NCBI RefSeq assembly: GCF_002155685.1
Contig: NZ_MUYK01000001.1
Span: forward strand, 62,001 to 126,000
Direction of reading: 5' to 3'
Source: Erythrobacter colymbi
Lineage (GTDB): Bacteria; Pseudomonadota; Alphaproteobacteria; Sphingomonadales; Sphingomonadaceae
DNA length: 64,000 nucleotides
Positions 46,147 to 55,251 of the stretch are shown here, piece after piece; position 1 is the stretch's first letter; every line of letters starts with the position of its first letter. Below the pieces are notes generated by a model. The model ran no database searches, was not told the DNA's origin, and worked only from the letters and a program-made list of their open reading frames with translations. Made by a program: the position numbers and the translations under genes.

Positions 46147-47340
46147 ATGGCCGATCTTGAGCAATTCCGCACCGAAACCCGCGCGTGGCTGGAGGCGAAC
46201 TGCCCGCCCGAAATGCGCGAGCCCGTGCGCGGCGAGGACGACATCTATTGGGGCGGCCGCCGCGCGACCTTCAAGAACGACGCGCAGAAGGCGTGGCTCG
46301 AAGCCTGCATCGCCAAGGGCTATACCGTCCCGATGTGGCCCAAGGAATATGGCGGCGCTGGCCTTTCTGCGCCCGAAGCCAAGGTGCTGCGCGAGGAAAT
46401 GGGCCGCATCAACGCCCGCCCGCCGCTCAGCAGCTTCGGCATCTGGATGCTCGGCCCGGCGCTGCTCCACTTCGGCACCGAAGGCCAGAAGCAGCGGTTC
46501 CTCAATGAAATCGCGCGCGGCGAAATCCGCTGGTGCCAGGGCTATTCAGAACCGGGCTCGGGCAGCGACCTCGTTTCGCTCCAGACCTTCGGCGAGGACA
46601 AGGGCGATCACTGGGTCGTCAACGGCCAGAAGATCTGGACCTCCTATGCCGATCACGCCGACTGGATTTTCTGCCTCGTCCGCACCGACAAGGAGAACAA
46701 GTACGGCGGCATCACCTTCATGCTGTTCGACATGGCAAGCGAAGGCGTCACCACCAAGCCGATCAAGCTGATCTCCGGCTCCTCGCCCTTCTGCGAGACC
46801 TTCTTCGACAACGTCGCCGTGCCCAAGTCCTACGGCGATGACGTGCCGGCTTATGTGGGCACCATCAACCGCGGCTGGGACGTCGCCAAGTATCTCCTCG
46901 GCCACGAGCGCGAGATGATCTCGGGCGCGGACGGCGGCGAGCGTCAGGCGGCGATCGGCGCGGCGATGAAGCGTCATGCGGCGAAGACCGGCGACGACAT
47001 CGATCCCGTCCTGCGCGCGGAACTGGCGATGTTCGATGTCGATGCGCTCGCCTATGCCGCGATGGGCGAGAAGTTCCTCGACGAGATCAAGGTCGGCAAG
47101 GCGCACCCCGCGCAGCCGAACATGATGAAATACGCCGGGACCGAACTGAACAAGCGCCGCCACGAGCTGATGATGGCGGTCGGCGGCAGCCGCGCGCTCG
47201 AATGGGAGAGCGAGGCGACCGAGGGCGGCAAGCCTGCCAAGAACTGGCTGCGCACCAAGGCCAACTCGATCGAGGGCGGGACGAGCGAGGTGATGCTCAA
47301 CGTCATCGCCAAGCGCATCCTCGACCTGCCGGGGGCTTGA
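46147..47340 (+). CDS. Acyl-CoA dehydrogenase family protein
   Basis: The protein is 397 aa. Conserved ACAD segments: QGYSEPGSGSDLVSL (FAD/substrate loop), NGQKIWTSYADHADWIFCLVRT and the C-terminal SIEGGTSEVMLNVIAKRILDLP. The length is standard. Translation starts after a gagagaggagag purine tract. It is followed by a second acyl-CoA dehydrogenase and an SDR on the same strand. Confidence 0.94.
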   Translation: MADLEQFRTETRAWLEANCPPEMREPVRGEDDIYWGGRRATFKNDAQKAWLEACIAKGYTVPMWPKEYGGAGLSAPEAKVLREEMGRINARPPLSSFGIWMLGPALLHFGTEGQKQRFLNEIARGEIRWCQGYSEPGSGSDLVSLQTFGEDKGDHWVVNGQKIWTSYADHADWIFCLVRTDKENKYGGITFMLFDMASEGVTTKPIKLISGSSPFCETFFDNVAVPKSYGDDVPAYVGTINRGWDVAKYLLGHEREMISGADGGERQAAIGAAMKRHAAKTGDDIDPVLRAELAMFDVDALAYAAMGEKFLDEIKVGKAHPAQPNMMKYAGTELNKRRHELMMAVGGSRALEWESEATEGGKPAKNWLRTKANSIEGGTSEVMLNVIAKRILDLPGA

Positions 47341-47357
47341 TTTAAAACAATAATGCA

Positions 47358-47433
47358 TCGTCATCCCCGCGAAGGCGGGGATCCAGCTTGCTTGCGAAGA
47401 TCGCTGGACCCCCGCCTGCGCGGGGGTGACGGG
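47358..47433. repeat. Palindromic repeat, 'cgtcatccccgcgaaggcgg' family
   Basis: cgtcatccccgcgaaggcggggatccag is mirrored by ctggacccccgcctgcgcgggggtgacg. The halves nest a small hairpin each. It lies between two acyl-CoA dehydrogenase genes and resembles 4806-4890. Confidence 0.85.
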
Positions 47434-47449
47434 ATAGGAGGAGGGAAAA

Positions 47450-48589
47450 ATGCCCCTGTATCACAACGAAGATCAGGCGATGCTCGCCGATACCGCGCGC
47501 GGCTTCATCGCCGAGGAAGGCAATATCGCCAAGCAGCTGCGCCACTGGCGCGACCGCAACTGCAAGGACGGCTTCGGCCACGCCTTGTGGAAGCAGATGG
47601 CCGAGATGGGCTTCACCGGCATGCTGGTGGAGGAGGCCGACGGGGGCCTCGGCATGGGCCATGTCGAGGCGGGGATCGTGCTGGAAGAGATTGGCCGCAA
47701 CCTCACGCCCTCGCCGTTCCTGACCTCCTCCGTGCTGGCCGCGACCGCGCTGAAGCACGGCTCGGCCGACCTCAAGGGCCGCTACCTGCCGGGGCTGATC
47801 GCGGGCGATTCCGTGTTCGCCGTCGCCATCGACGAGACCGCCAAGCACCGGCCCGAGCGCATCACCACCCGTGCCGAAAAGTCGGGCAACGGCTTCAAGC
47901 TGTCGGGTGCCAAGAGCTTCGTCATCCAGGGCGCGAGCGCGGACATGATCGTGGTCGCGGCGCGCACCAGCGGCGCTGACGATGATGCGGACGGGATCAC
48001 GCTCTTCGCCGTCCCCAAGGACGCGGCGGGCATGAGCCATGACAGCGTGCGTCTGGTGGACTCGTCGATGGCGACCCACACCAGGTTCGACGGCGTCGAA
48101 TTGGACGGCGATGCCGTGATCGGCGAGATCGACGGCGGGCGCGCCGTGCTCGATGCGATGCTGCTCGCAGGCCGCGTCGGCGCGGCGGCCGAAGGCGTCG
48201 GCGTTGCGCGCGGGGCGATGGACATGACGGTCGACTACCTCAAGCAGAGGAAGCAGTTCGGCAAGCTGATCGGCGAGTTCCAGGCGCTCCAGCACCGCGC
48301 CAGCCACCTCTATTCAGAGGTCGAGATCGCCCGCGCGGTCACGATCAAGGCGCAGCAACTGCTCGACGGCGGCTCGACCCATGCCGAGCTGATGGCGAGT
48401 GTCGCCAAGGCCAAGGTCGCCAAGACCGCACGCCTCGCGGTGCAGGAAGGCGTGCAGATGCACGGCGGCATCGGCATGACCGACGAATACGACATCGGCC
48501 TCTACATGAAGCGCGACCGCGCGCTGGCGGAGTTCCTCGGCGATGCCTTCTACCACGCCAACCGCGTGGCGGAGCTGAGCGGATACTAG
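47450..48589 (+). CDS. Acyl-CoA dehydrogenase family protein (short-form)
   Basis: The protein is 379 aa. HNEDQAMLADTARGFIAEEG starts the N-terminal helical domain. The middle beta domain is divergent (AIDETAKHRPERITTRAEKS, SGAKSFVIQGASADMIVVAA), and the C-terminal domain keeps KQRKQFGKLIGEFQALQH and GGIGMTDEYDIGLY. Such pairs with another ACAD often form heteromers in steroid or branched-acid degradation; that is an inference. Confidence 0.92.
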   Translation: MPLYHNEDQAMLADTARGFIAEEGNIAKQLRHWRDRNCKDGFGHALWKQMAEMGFTGMLVEEADGGLGMGHVEAGIVLEEIGRNLTPSPFLTSSVLAATALKHGSADLKGRYLPGLIAGDSVFAVAIDETAKHRPERITTRAEKSGNGFKLSGAKSFVIQGASADMIVVAARTSGADDDADGITLFAVPKDAAGMSHDSVRLVDSSMATHTRFDGVELDGDAVIGEIDGGRAVLDAMLLAGRVGAAAEGVGVARGAMDMTVDYLKQRKQFGKLIGEFQALQHRASHLYSEVEIARAVTIKAQQLLDGGSTHAELMASVAKAKVAKTARLAVQEGVQMHGGIGMTDEYDIGLYMKRDRALAEFLGDAFYHANRVAELSGY

Positions 48590-48597
48590 GCCAACAT

Positions 48598-48684
48598 CGT
48601 CTCCCCGGACTTGATCCGGGGCCCCGCTTCCTTCCTGCGGCGGGGACAAAGTAAGCGGGATCCCGGGTCAAGCCCGGGAAGACG
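48598..48684. repeat. Palindromic repeat, 'gtctccccggacttgatccg' family
   Basis: ccggacttgatccgg and the mirrored cccgggtcaagcccggg, with gccccgcttccttcctgcgg and cggggacaaagtaagcgg between, form an inverted repeat ending in gacgg. Between ACAD and SDR genes. Confidence 0.85.
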
Positions 48685-48696
48685 GAGAGATTCTAA

Positions 48697-49521
48697 ATGG
48701 ACATTCAATCACTTTTCAGCCTCGAAGGCCGCATCGCCCTCGTCACCGGGGGCAGCCGCGGGATCGGCAAGATGTTCGTCGAGGGGCTCCTCGCGGCGGG
48801 CTGCGCGCGGGTCTATATCTCGGCGCGCAAGGTCGAGCAGATGCAGGCGACCATTGACGAATTTGGCTCCGAATTCGGCGCGGATCGCGTCATCGGCATC
48901 CCCGCCGACCTCTCGCAGATGGACGGCATGGTCGCCCTCGCCAACGAGCTGAAGGCGCGCGAGAGCCATCTCGACATCCTCATCAACAACGCGGGTGCGG
49001 CCTGGGGCCAGCCCTATCTCGAGTTTTCCGAGGCCGGCTGGCACCGGACGATGGACCTCAACGTCAAGACCCCGTTCTTCCTCACCCAGAAGCTCCATGA
49101 TCTGCTGGTCGCGGGCGGCAAGCAGGGGCATCCGGCCAAGGTGATCCACGTCTCCTCGATCGACGGGCAGCGGATCAACCCGTGGGAGACCTACGCCTAC
49201 CAGGCTTCGAAGGCAGGCGTGATCCAGCTCACCAGGCGCATGGCCGCGCGGCTGATCCAGGACAATATCGTGGTGACCTCGATCGCGCCGGGCGCGTTCC
49301 CGTCCGAGATGAACCGCGCCGCCAAGGACGCGCCCGACGCCTCGGCCTCGGGCATCCCCGCCAAGCGCATCGGCACCGCCGAGGACATGGCGGCCGCCGC
49401 GATCTACCTGTGCAGCCGCGCGGGCGACTATGTGGTGGGCGAGACGCTGACGGTCGACGGCGGCGTGGTCAACGCGCACCTGCCCAACCACTTCGCCGAC
49501 CCGAGCGGCGGCGGGCACTGA
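48697..49521 (+). CDS. Short-chain dehydrogenase/reductase (SDR)
   Basis: The protein is 274 aa. Cofactor motif TGGSRGIG (17-24), NNAG (97-100), catalytic S153/S154, Y168 and K172 (YQASK) are all present. It is a classical SDR, similar in layout to RhlG/3-oxoacyl reductases. Its position after two acyl-CoA dehydrogenases suggests a hydroxyacyl or alcohol substrate. Followed by a good terminator. Confidence 0.93.
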   Translation: MDIQSLFSLEGRIALVTGGSRGIGKMFVEGLLAAGCARVYISARKVEQMQATIDEFGSEFGADRVIGIPADLSQMDGMVALANELKARESHLDILINNAGAAWGQPYLEFSEAGWHRTMDLNVKTPFFLTQKLHDLLVAGGKQGHPAKVIHVSSIDGQRINPWETYAYQASKAGVIQLTRRMAARLIQDNIVVTSIAPGAFPSEMNRAAKDAPDASASGIPAKRIGTAEDMAAAAIYLCSRAGDYVVGETLTVDGGVVNAHLPNHFADPSGGGH

Positions 49522-49541
49522 GCCTTCCAGCGCTGACAGGC

Positions 49542-49576
49542 AAGGGGCCGGGAGAGCGATCTTCCGGCCCCTTTCG
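49542..49576 (+). terminator. Rho-independent terminator after the SDR gene
   Basis: aaggggccgg (49542-49551) pairs with ccggcccctt (49564-49573) around gagagcgatctt; a short T-containing tail tttc follows. Confidence 0.75.
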
Positions 49577-49690
49577 CATGCGCCAGCGGCCCAAGCGGCC
49601 CGCGCGAGGGGTGAAGCGAGGCGGCAGGTTGCAGAAGGCCGCCGCGCGATAGGCTATGCTCGCGCCTCCCCCAGCAAGCGGAGAGCGCTC

Positions 49691-49840
49691 ATGGCCTCGG
49701 TACCCACGCCCGATCCCGAAATCGTCGAACCCCCGGCCGAACCGGTCGAACCGACGCCCGCCCCGCCCGAGACCGAGCCGACCCCGCCCGATATCGACGA
49801 GCCCGGCCGCGGGCCCGACGAGCTGCCGCCGGAGCAATAG
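49691..49840 (+). CDS. 49-aa Pro/Glu-rich small protein
   Basis: MASVPTPDPEIVEPPAEPVE is continued by further P-E repeats and ends GPDELPPEQ. No hydrophobic segment; probably disordered. A ggagag Shine-Dalgarno supports translation. Function unknown. Confidence 0.6.
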   Translation: MASVPTPDPEIVEPPAEPVEPTPAPPETEPTPPDIDEPGRGPDELPPEQ

Positions 49841-49860
49841 GCTAGATCAGTAATTCCGCG

Positions 49861-51366
49861 TCAGTAGTTCCATTGGGCCTGGATGCGCAGAATCTGCCCC
49901 TCGGCCTGCCCGAAGCGGCGCTCGTCGGCCTCCTTGCGCTTGGCAAAGCCGTAGGTGGTGGTGATCTCCAGCGCGGAATCGAGCTGGAATTCGAAGCCCA
50001 GCTCCAGCTCCTCGGTCTCCAGCCGCGGCGCATTGATCGCCGCCTTGAAGCCGCCGCGGTAATACTGCCAGCGCGCGAAGGGATAGAACGGGCCGATCGG
50101 CGACTTGTCGATCTTGCCCATCAGCTGGACATAGCCCCCATCGAGCGGGCGTTCCTCGATCCGGCCGCTCGCGGGGACGAATTCGGGACCCTTGCCCCAG
50201 TTCCATTCGGCCTGCACCCCGATCGGCTGCGGGTAGAGGATCGCGTGGAGATTGACGCGGTCGTCCTTGAAGCTCGCCGCGCTGAGGCCCCCGGTGCGCA
50301 CTTCGGGGCGGATGCGGTTGTGCATCACCGAACCGCCGATCTCGAACACCTGCCCGTCGAGCCCGAGACCGTCGAGTTCGAACGGCCAGGTCGCAAGGCC
50401 GACCAGCATCACGCCGTCATTGCCCTCGGTGCGGTTGAGGCCCTGCCCGTTGAACGCGCCGAAGCCGAAGGCGCCGTAATTGCCGAAAAGCTTCTGCCCG
50501 TCGGCCGCGAGGCGGTCCCAGATCTTCTGCACGTGGTGCGGGGTGTAATAGGCGACGATCCCGAGATCGCGCTCACCCGATGCGGCGGTGTTGATCGCGT
50601 CGGTACGGTCGAGCGCGAGACGCTGCGAGGAGGACTGCATGTTCTCCCAGCCATAGGGCACCTTCGACTGGCCGAGGCGGATGCGGAAGGCCTTGTCGCC
50701 GGTGGGGAAGACATCGGCATACATGTCGCGCAGGCTGACGCTGCCCTCGCGCCGTTCGCCCGCCGACTGGTTCGAGACCGCGGCGGCGAAATCGGGCTGG
50801 AAATAGAGCGAGAGGTGGTCGTTCACGTCGCCCTGGATGATCATGCGGATCCGGCGGAAGCTGAAATTGTTGTCGGGCCGCACTTCGCTGTCGCCGATGG
50901 TGCGCAGGCGCGAGACGCCCGCGGGCGCATTGGCATCGCCCGAGACGATCTGGTTGAAGCGCATCTGGGTGTAGCCGCGCAGGCGCAGCTTTTCGTACCA
51001 TGCCTTGGGCTTGGGCTTGGCGGGAGCAGGCGCGGCGGCGAGCTCGGCCGCGGTGATCGGCGCGCCCGCGACGGGCTTGCCCGGGGCGGACGTCACGGCG
51101 ACGGCGGGCGCACCCGGAGCGGGCGCGGGCGCCGCGACGGTCACGGGGGCAGGCGCGGGCGCTGCGGCCTGCTGCGCCTGAAGCGCGGTCACCATCGCCT
51201 TCAGCTCGTCGATCTGGCGCTGGAGATCGGCGATCGTCTGGGCCGAATCGGGCTGCGCGCCGCCGGTGGCAGGCGCAGCCTGCTGGGCGGCGGCGGGGAA
51301 GCTGGTTCCTGCCATCAGCGCGGCAAGGACAAGAGCAAGGGACAAACCGGCAGACGTGCGGCGCAT
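49861..51366 (-). CDS. Porin of the phosphate-selective (OprO/OprP) type
   Basis: The protein is 501 aa from ATG 51366. Signal peptide ends SFPAAAQQ. A coiled coil (QTIADLQRQIDELKAMVTAL) and an Ala/Pro linker precede a beta-barrel rich in aromatic strands (RLRGYTQMRFNQI, DHLSLYFQPDF). The C terminus is IQAQWNY, ending in aromatic as expected. It is placed as a porin O/P family trimer channel; phosphate or polyphosphate passage is inferred. The upstream region carries repeated tgtgacaa elements. Confidence 0.88.
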   Translation of the reverse strand: MRRTSAGLSLALVLAALMAGTSFPAAAQQAAPATGGAQPDSAQTIADLQRQIDELKAMVTALQAQQAAAPAPAPVTVAAPAPAPGAPAVAVTSAPGKPVAGAPITAAELAAAPAPAKPKPKAWYEKLRLRGYTQMRFNQIVSGDANAPAGVSRLRTIGDSEVRPDNNFSFRRIRMIIQGDVNDHLSLYFQPDFAAAVSNQSAGERREGSVSLRDMYADVFPTGDKAFRIRLGQSKVPYGWENMQSSSQRLALDRTDAINTAASGERDLGIVAYYTPHHVQKIWDRLAADGQKLFGNYGAFGFGAFNGQGLNRTEGNDGVMLVGLATWPFELDGLGLDGQVFEIGGSVMHNRIRPEVRTGGLSAASFKDDRVNLHAILYPQPIGVQAEWNWGKGPEFVPASGRIEERPLDGGYVQLMGKIDKSPIGPFYPFARWQYYRGGFKAAINAPRLETEELELGFEFQLDSALEITTTYGFAKRKEADERRFGQAEGQILRIQAQWNY

Positions 51367-51441
51367 GGACGGGTTTACTCGCGTTGTGCCCATTCACGAT
51401 GAACCGGCTGCCGCGCCGATATGGCAGTTACGTTTCACTCC

Positions 51442-51480
51442 TGTGACAATTGCGACCGCAATTTGATGTCAATGTGACAA
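51442..51480. promoter_or_regulatory. Repeated tgtgacaa and palindrome upstream of the porin gene
   Basis: tgtgacaat at 51442-51450, a palindrome aattgcgaccgcaatt, and tgtcaatgtgacaa at 51467-51480. On the minus strand this yields two TTGTCAC motifs, reminiscent of PhoB boxes, which would suit a phosphate-type porin. Weak match. Confidence 0.4.
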
Positions 51481-51509
51481 GCGCAGCCTGCGCCGCGCGC
51501 GCCCGGCCC

Positions 51510-53171
51510 CTACCAGGCGATGGTGATCCCGCTGCCTGCCTTCACCCGGCCCGACATGTCGTCGATGATCTGCTTGGCCGAAAGCACGCGGTATTCCATC
51601 CCCGTCAGCTCGGGCGGCAGGCTCGCCGAATTGACCAGCCGCACCCGGAGCTGCGCCTCGTAGCCCGAGGCGAAGGACGAGCTGGTGCCGCCATACATGC
51701 CCACGATATTGGTGGTGAGCTCGGCCGAGCGGCGCGAGAGGATGACGATGCTGTCCTTGCCCTCGCGCTGCGCAGTCATCGCCGCGCCATAGACCGCCAG
51801 CTCCTCGACCACGTGGATCGGCGCGGTCTTGTGGACGAAGCGGACCGTCCAGATGTCGCTCTTGTCCTCCTGCGCACGCGACAGGCCGGTGTCGCTGAGG
51901 AAATAGCCGTCGCCTGCCGGCTTCATCACCGGCATCATCTTGGCGGTGAGGCGCCGCGGCAGCAATTGCGCCAGCTGGCGGTTGCTGATCCGGAGCGCCT
52001 CGCGCTTTTCCGCGGCAAGCTTGTTGAGGAACTGGGTCACCGCCGCATCGCGTTCGGCGGCCTGCTGGGGCTGAGGGAGGTTGAGGCCCTTGAGCACCGA
52101 AACGAAGATCGGCAGCTCGGAAATCGGGCTCTTGGTGAAGGCATCGAAGGCGAGTTCGGGCGGGCGGCTCGGCAGGCCCTGTACGAAGGTCGCGGCCTGC
52201 TGCCACAGCTCCAGCTTCAGCTTGCCAGCCTCGGCATAGGGCTGGCGCGTTTCCCAGTCCTGCAGGTCGCGCTTCTTGGGCGGCTTGCCGCCCGGGCGTT
52301 GCGGCGGGAGCGCCATCGCCTCGGCCAGATCGTCATTGGCTTCCTGCACCACCAGCGCGGCTTCCTGCGTGCGGCCCTCCAGCGTCAGCGCGAAGGCGAG
52401 CGCGCCGGTCACCTCTGCGCGTTCCTTGATGCTTTCGAGCCGCTGGCGGACCTCGTTGTCCATCACCCAGCCGCCGCGCTTCTTGGGCAGATCCCAGGTG
52501 ATCGCCGGGGCATAGCCGATCGCCGCGGCATAATCGGCCCGCATGATCGCGTCCCAGTAAAGGAGGTTCGCGTTCTCGGGGGAGAGGACGATGTTCCTGA
52601 CGAAGGAGTCTTGCGCGGCGTCCTCGTCGATGCGGAACTGGATCAGGGTGGTGAGCCGCTGGATGCTGGCCGACCACGGCCGCGCGGCGCTGACCTTGCC
52701 GAGCGCGGCCATTGCCTCGTCCTTGCGGCCGAGCTGGCCGAGCGCGAGCGCACGGATCGCCTGGTTGCCGAGGCCGAGGCTGACGGCGAAGAAGGGATCG
52801 GCCTTGCCGGTCTCGTCGCTCTGCGCGGTGGCCTCGAGCGCGACTTCGGGCTTGCCCGACTGGATCGCGTGGAGCGCCTTGGCCTGTTGCAGGTTGGCGC
52901 GGCGCAACCATTGTCCGGGTTGCAGCAACGGATCGGCGAGCGCGCGGTCGCACGCCTCGATCCCGCGTTCGCTGAGGCGCATGTCGGCCGGCCGCAGATC
53001 GACCGTGGCGGTGGCGAGGCCGAACATCCATGTGCCTTCGGTCATGCCGTCGGTCTTCTTGGTCGGCGCGCTGAAACCGTCGCAGGTGGTGAAATCGTCG
53101 GCCCGTGCCGGTTGCGACGCTATCGCCAGCGCCGCCGCTGCGGCCGCAGCCGCCATTCGCATCCGTGTCAT
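51510..53171 (-). CDS. Exported hypothetical protein with TPR-like N-terminal part
   Basis: The protein is 553 aa. Signal peptide (MTRMRMAAAAAAAALAIASQ, cleavage near PARA). Residues ~60-220 are helical with TPR-like repeats (GNQAIRALALGQLGRKDEAMAALGKVSAARPW). The C-terminal half has a domain ending GSGITIAW, with beta-strand character. No enzyme motif recognised. The ATG at 53171 follows aggggcagc. Confidence 0.7.
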   Translation of the reverse strand: MTRMRMAAAAAAAALAIASQPARADDFTTCDGFSAPTKKTDGMTEGTWMFGLATATVDLRPADMRLSERGIEACDRALADPLLQPGQWLRRANLQQAKALHAIQSGKPEVALEATAQSDETGKADPFFAVSLGLGNQAIRALALGQLGRKDEAMAALGKVSAARPWSASIQRLTTLIQFRIDEDAAQDSFVRNIVLSPENANLLYWDAIMRADYAAAIGYAPAITWDLPKKRGGWVMDNEVRQRLESIKERAEVTGALAFALTLEGRTQEAALVVQEANDDLAEAMALPPQRPGGKPPKKRDLQDWETRQPYAEAGKLKLELWQQAATFVQGLPSRPPELAFDAFTKSPISELPIFVSVLKGLNLPQPQQAAERDAAVTQFLNKLAAEKREALRISNRQLAQLLPRRLTAKMMPVMKPAGDGYFLSDTGLSRAQEDKSDIWTVRFVHKTAPIHVVEELAVYGAAMTAQREGKDSIVILSRRSAELTTNIVGMYGGTSSSFASGYEAQLRVRLVNSASLPPELTGMEYRVLSAKQIIDDMSGRVKAGSGITIAW

Positions 53172-53369
53172 GCTGCCCCTTGCAAACCCTGTCGCGGCGC
53201 ATCCCCATGCACCGCCTGCGGAGCGCATTCTGGAAGGCAAAGCCTGCCGGATCAACTGCAAAGCGGCAGGACTGGCACCGTTACGGGGCTTTTGCGCGGG
53301 GGGTGTGGCGGCGGGGCGCGGGCGGCGGGGCGGGCGGGCGCGGGCGGCTCGCGCGGACCCGTGCCAGAT

Positions 53370-53412
53370 CCCCTCTAGACCCCCTCTAGACCCCCACCAG
53401 ACCCCCGCCAGC
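53370..53412. repeat. Four 11-bp tandem iterons
   Basis: cccctctagac (53370-53380), cccctctagac (53381-53391), ccccaccagac (53392-53402), then ccccgccag. One helical turn per unit. 60 bp from the parS site. Confidence 0.75.
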
Positions 53413-53471
53413 GCGGTCTCGCAGGCTGCCAGAGGGGCATCAGAGCCCTGTCGGCAGGGGAAAACCGGCGA

Positions 53472-53487
53472 TGTTCCACGTGAAACA
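53472..53487. other. parS centromere site (perfect 16-bp palindrome)
   Basis: tgttccacgtgaaaca is identical to the chromosomal parS consensus (TGTTnCACGTGAAACA). It lies in the 343-bp gap between the exported protein and gmk, which otherwise holds a G/C-rich stretch and iterons but no gene. ParB should load and spread from here, tying this region to the segregating origin. Confidence 0.9.
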
Positions 53488-53514
53488 CCGCCTCGCGGTG
53501 ACCAGCGGGCAGGG

Positions 53515-54165
53515 TCAGACCATCAGCCCGCGGACAAACGGGATCAGCCCGGTCTGGCGGGCGCGCTTCATCCGCTCGGCCTCGAGGATCGCGCGGACCT
53601 TGTCGAAGCAGACGTCGATGTCGTCATTGATGATGACATAGTCGTAGCCGTCCCAGTGGCTGATCTCGGCCCGGGCGCGTTCCATGCGGGCGGCGATGAC
53701 CTCCGCGCTGTCCGTGGCGCGGCCCTTGAGGCGGCGGTGGAGTTCCTCGATCGAGGGCGGGAGGATGAAGACCCGCACCACATCCTGCTGATCTTTCTGG
53801 TAAAGTTGCTGGGTCCCCTGCCAATCGATATCGAACAGGAAGTCCTGCCCCTGCTTCAGCGCGGCGCGGATGATGCCCTTGGGGGTGCCGTAGCGATGGC
53901 CGAAAACCTCGGCCCATTCGTAGAAATCGTCCTCGTCGATCATCTGCTGGAAGCGTTCGTGCGAGACGAAATGGTAGTGCACCCCGTCAACCTCGCCCGG
54001 ACGTGGCGGGCGGGTGGTGGCGCTGACCGAGAGCTTGATCTCGGCGTCCTTGGCCAGCAGCATCCGCGACAGGGTGGTCTTCCCCGCACCCGAGGGGGAG
54101 GAGAGGATGAACATCAGGCCCCGGCGATGGAGCTGGTCGGCAGTTTGCGGTGAGGAGTCGCCCAT
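53515..54165 (-). CDS. gmk: Guanylate kinase
   Basis: This 216-aa enzyme phosphorylates GMP to GDP. P-loop SGAGKTT (25-31), TTRPPRPGEVDGVHYHFVS (GMP-binding) and FDIDWQGTQQL are intact. The ATG at 54165 has a gtgagg-type Shine-Dalgarno; an upstream alternative at 54195 seems longer than the family norm. Follows a 141-aa protein gene on the same strand. Confidence 0.96.
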   Translation of the reverse strand: MGDSSPQTADQLHRRGLMFILSSPSGAGKTTLSRMLLAKDAEIKLSVSATTRPPRPGEVDGVHYHFVSHERFQQMIDEDDFYEWAEVFGHRYGTPKGIIRAALKQGQDFLFDIDWQGTQQLYQKDQQDVVRVFILPPSIEELHRRLKGRATDSAEVIAARMERARAEISHWDGYDYVIINDDIDVCFDKVRAILEAERMKRARQTGLIPFVRGLMV

Positions 54166-54207
54166 AGGCCCCGTTGCCTTAGAACGCGGGCACAAATCAA
54201 GGGGCGG

Positions 54208-54633
54208 TCAGGATTCGCCCTCGGGGGTTTCCTTCAAATCCTTCGCGCGGGCCTTCTTCTCCAGCCGCTTGCCCCGGTCGTAGAAGACCTTGGCGGCGAG
54301 CCCCCCGGCGACCACGGCGAGCCCCAGCGGGGAGCGGCGGGCAAGGCGGCTCGCCCCGTAGAGCGCGAGGCTCGAGGCAAGCCCGCGCTTGTCCACCAGC
54401 TTGTCGGCCTTGTCCTGTCCGTGGCTCTTGACCAGCAGGCCCTTCTCCAGCCGGTCACGCAGCAGGCCGCCTGCCGCGCGCAGGACGATGTCGGCGATGA
54501 CGAGGTTGGTGGCCGCGACAGGGCTCGGCAACGGCACGCCGCCCGGGCCCTTGGCGGGCGCTTTTCCCGTTGTTTGCGAAGGGCTTGCAGCCTTGCCGCG
54601 CTTGCCCCGAGCTGCCCTTCTGGCCCCCGCCAT
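54208..54633 (-). CDS. Basic hypothetical protein
   Basis: The protein is 141 aa: a Lys/Arg/Ala-rich N terminus, then a helical pair with a hydrophobic stretch (LGLAVVAGGLAAKVFYDRGK). Common in sphingomonads as a hypothetical; no function. Confidence 0.65.
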   Translation of the reverse strand: MAGARRAARGKRGKAASPSQTTGKAPAKGPGGVPLPSPVAATNLVIADIVLRAAGGLLRDRLEKGLLVKSHGQDKADKLVDKRGLASSLALYGASRLARRSPLGLAVVAGGLAAKVFYDRGKRLEKKARAKDLKETPEGES

Positions 54634-54639
54634 AGGGCG

Positions 54640-55119
54640 CTATTTCTTGCGCCCGAAGTCGATCGAGACGACGTTCGAGCCATCGGGATCGGTGTCCGGC
54701 CCGTCATTCTCCGCATCCTCGTGCGCCTCGGGCTCGAGCTCCTCGACCGCGGCCTGGAACTGGAGGCCGAAGTCCACCGCCGGATCGACAAAGGCGGTGA
54801 TCGCGGCGAAGGGGATCGTCAGCTTGGCCGGCACCTGGTTGAAGGTGAGGCTGACCGAGAAGCTCTGCGGCAGCACCTCGAGATCCCAGAACTTGTTCTG
54901 GAGCACGATCGTCATCTCGTCGGGGAAGCGTTCGCGCAGGTGCGGGGGGATCGAGACCCCCGGCGCACCGGTCTTGAAGGTGATGTAGAAGTGATGCGCG
55001 CCGGGCAGGCTGCCGCCGCCGCTCACGATCGAGCCCAGCACCCGGCCGACGACGGCGCGCAGGGCTTCCTGCACGATCTCATCATAGGGGATCAGGCTAT
55101 CGGGCGTGTCACTGTTCAT
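54640..55119 (-). CDS. sspB: SspB-like ClpXP adaptor
   Basis: This 159-aa protein delivers ssrA-tagged proteins to ClpXP. The fold is shown by SLIPYDEIVQEALRAVVGRV, HFYITFKTGAPGVSIP and LTFNQVPAKLTIPFAAITAFVDP. An acidic linker leads to a C-terminal SIDFGRKK tail, the ClpX-binding part. The ATG at 55119 was chosen over 55143. It is divergent from hisB. Confidence 0.88.
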   Translation of the reverse strand: MNSDTPDSLIPYDEIVQEALRAVVGRVLGSIVSGGGSLPGAHHFYITFKTGAPGVSIPPHLRERFPDEMTIVLQNKFWDLEVLPQSFSVSLTFNQVPAKLTIPFAAITAFVDPAVDFGLQFQAAVEELEPEAHEDAENDGPDTDPDGSNVVSIDFGRKK

Positions 55120-55251
55120 GGCAGAGCCGATTGGTGGCCGCACAGGCGGGGTTGGTCAAGGGACTTTGATCTGTCATGCCAAATTGACAGCATCACACCG
55201 CCTTGCGCCGACCGCTTGTCTTGGCGGCCCATCCGACTATAGCGCCAAGCC

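Noticed and set aside
53370-53412. Iterons considered as CRISPR or plasmid origin
   Set aside because: Only four 11-bp units, no spacers and no rep gene nearby.
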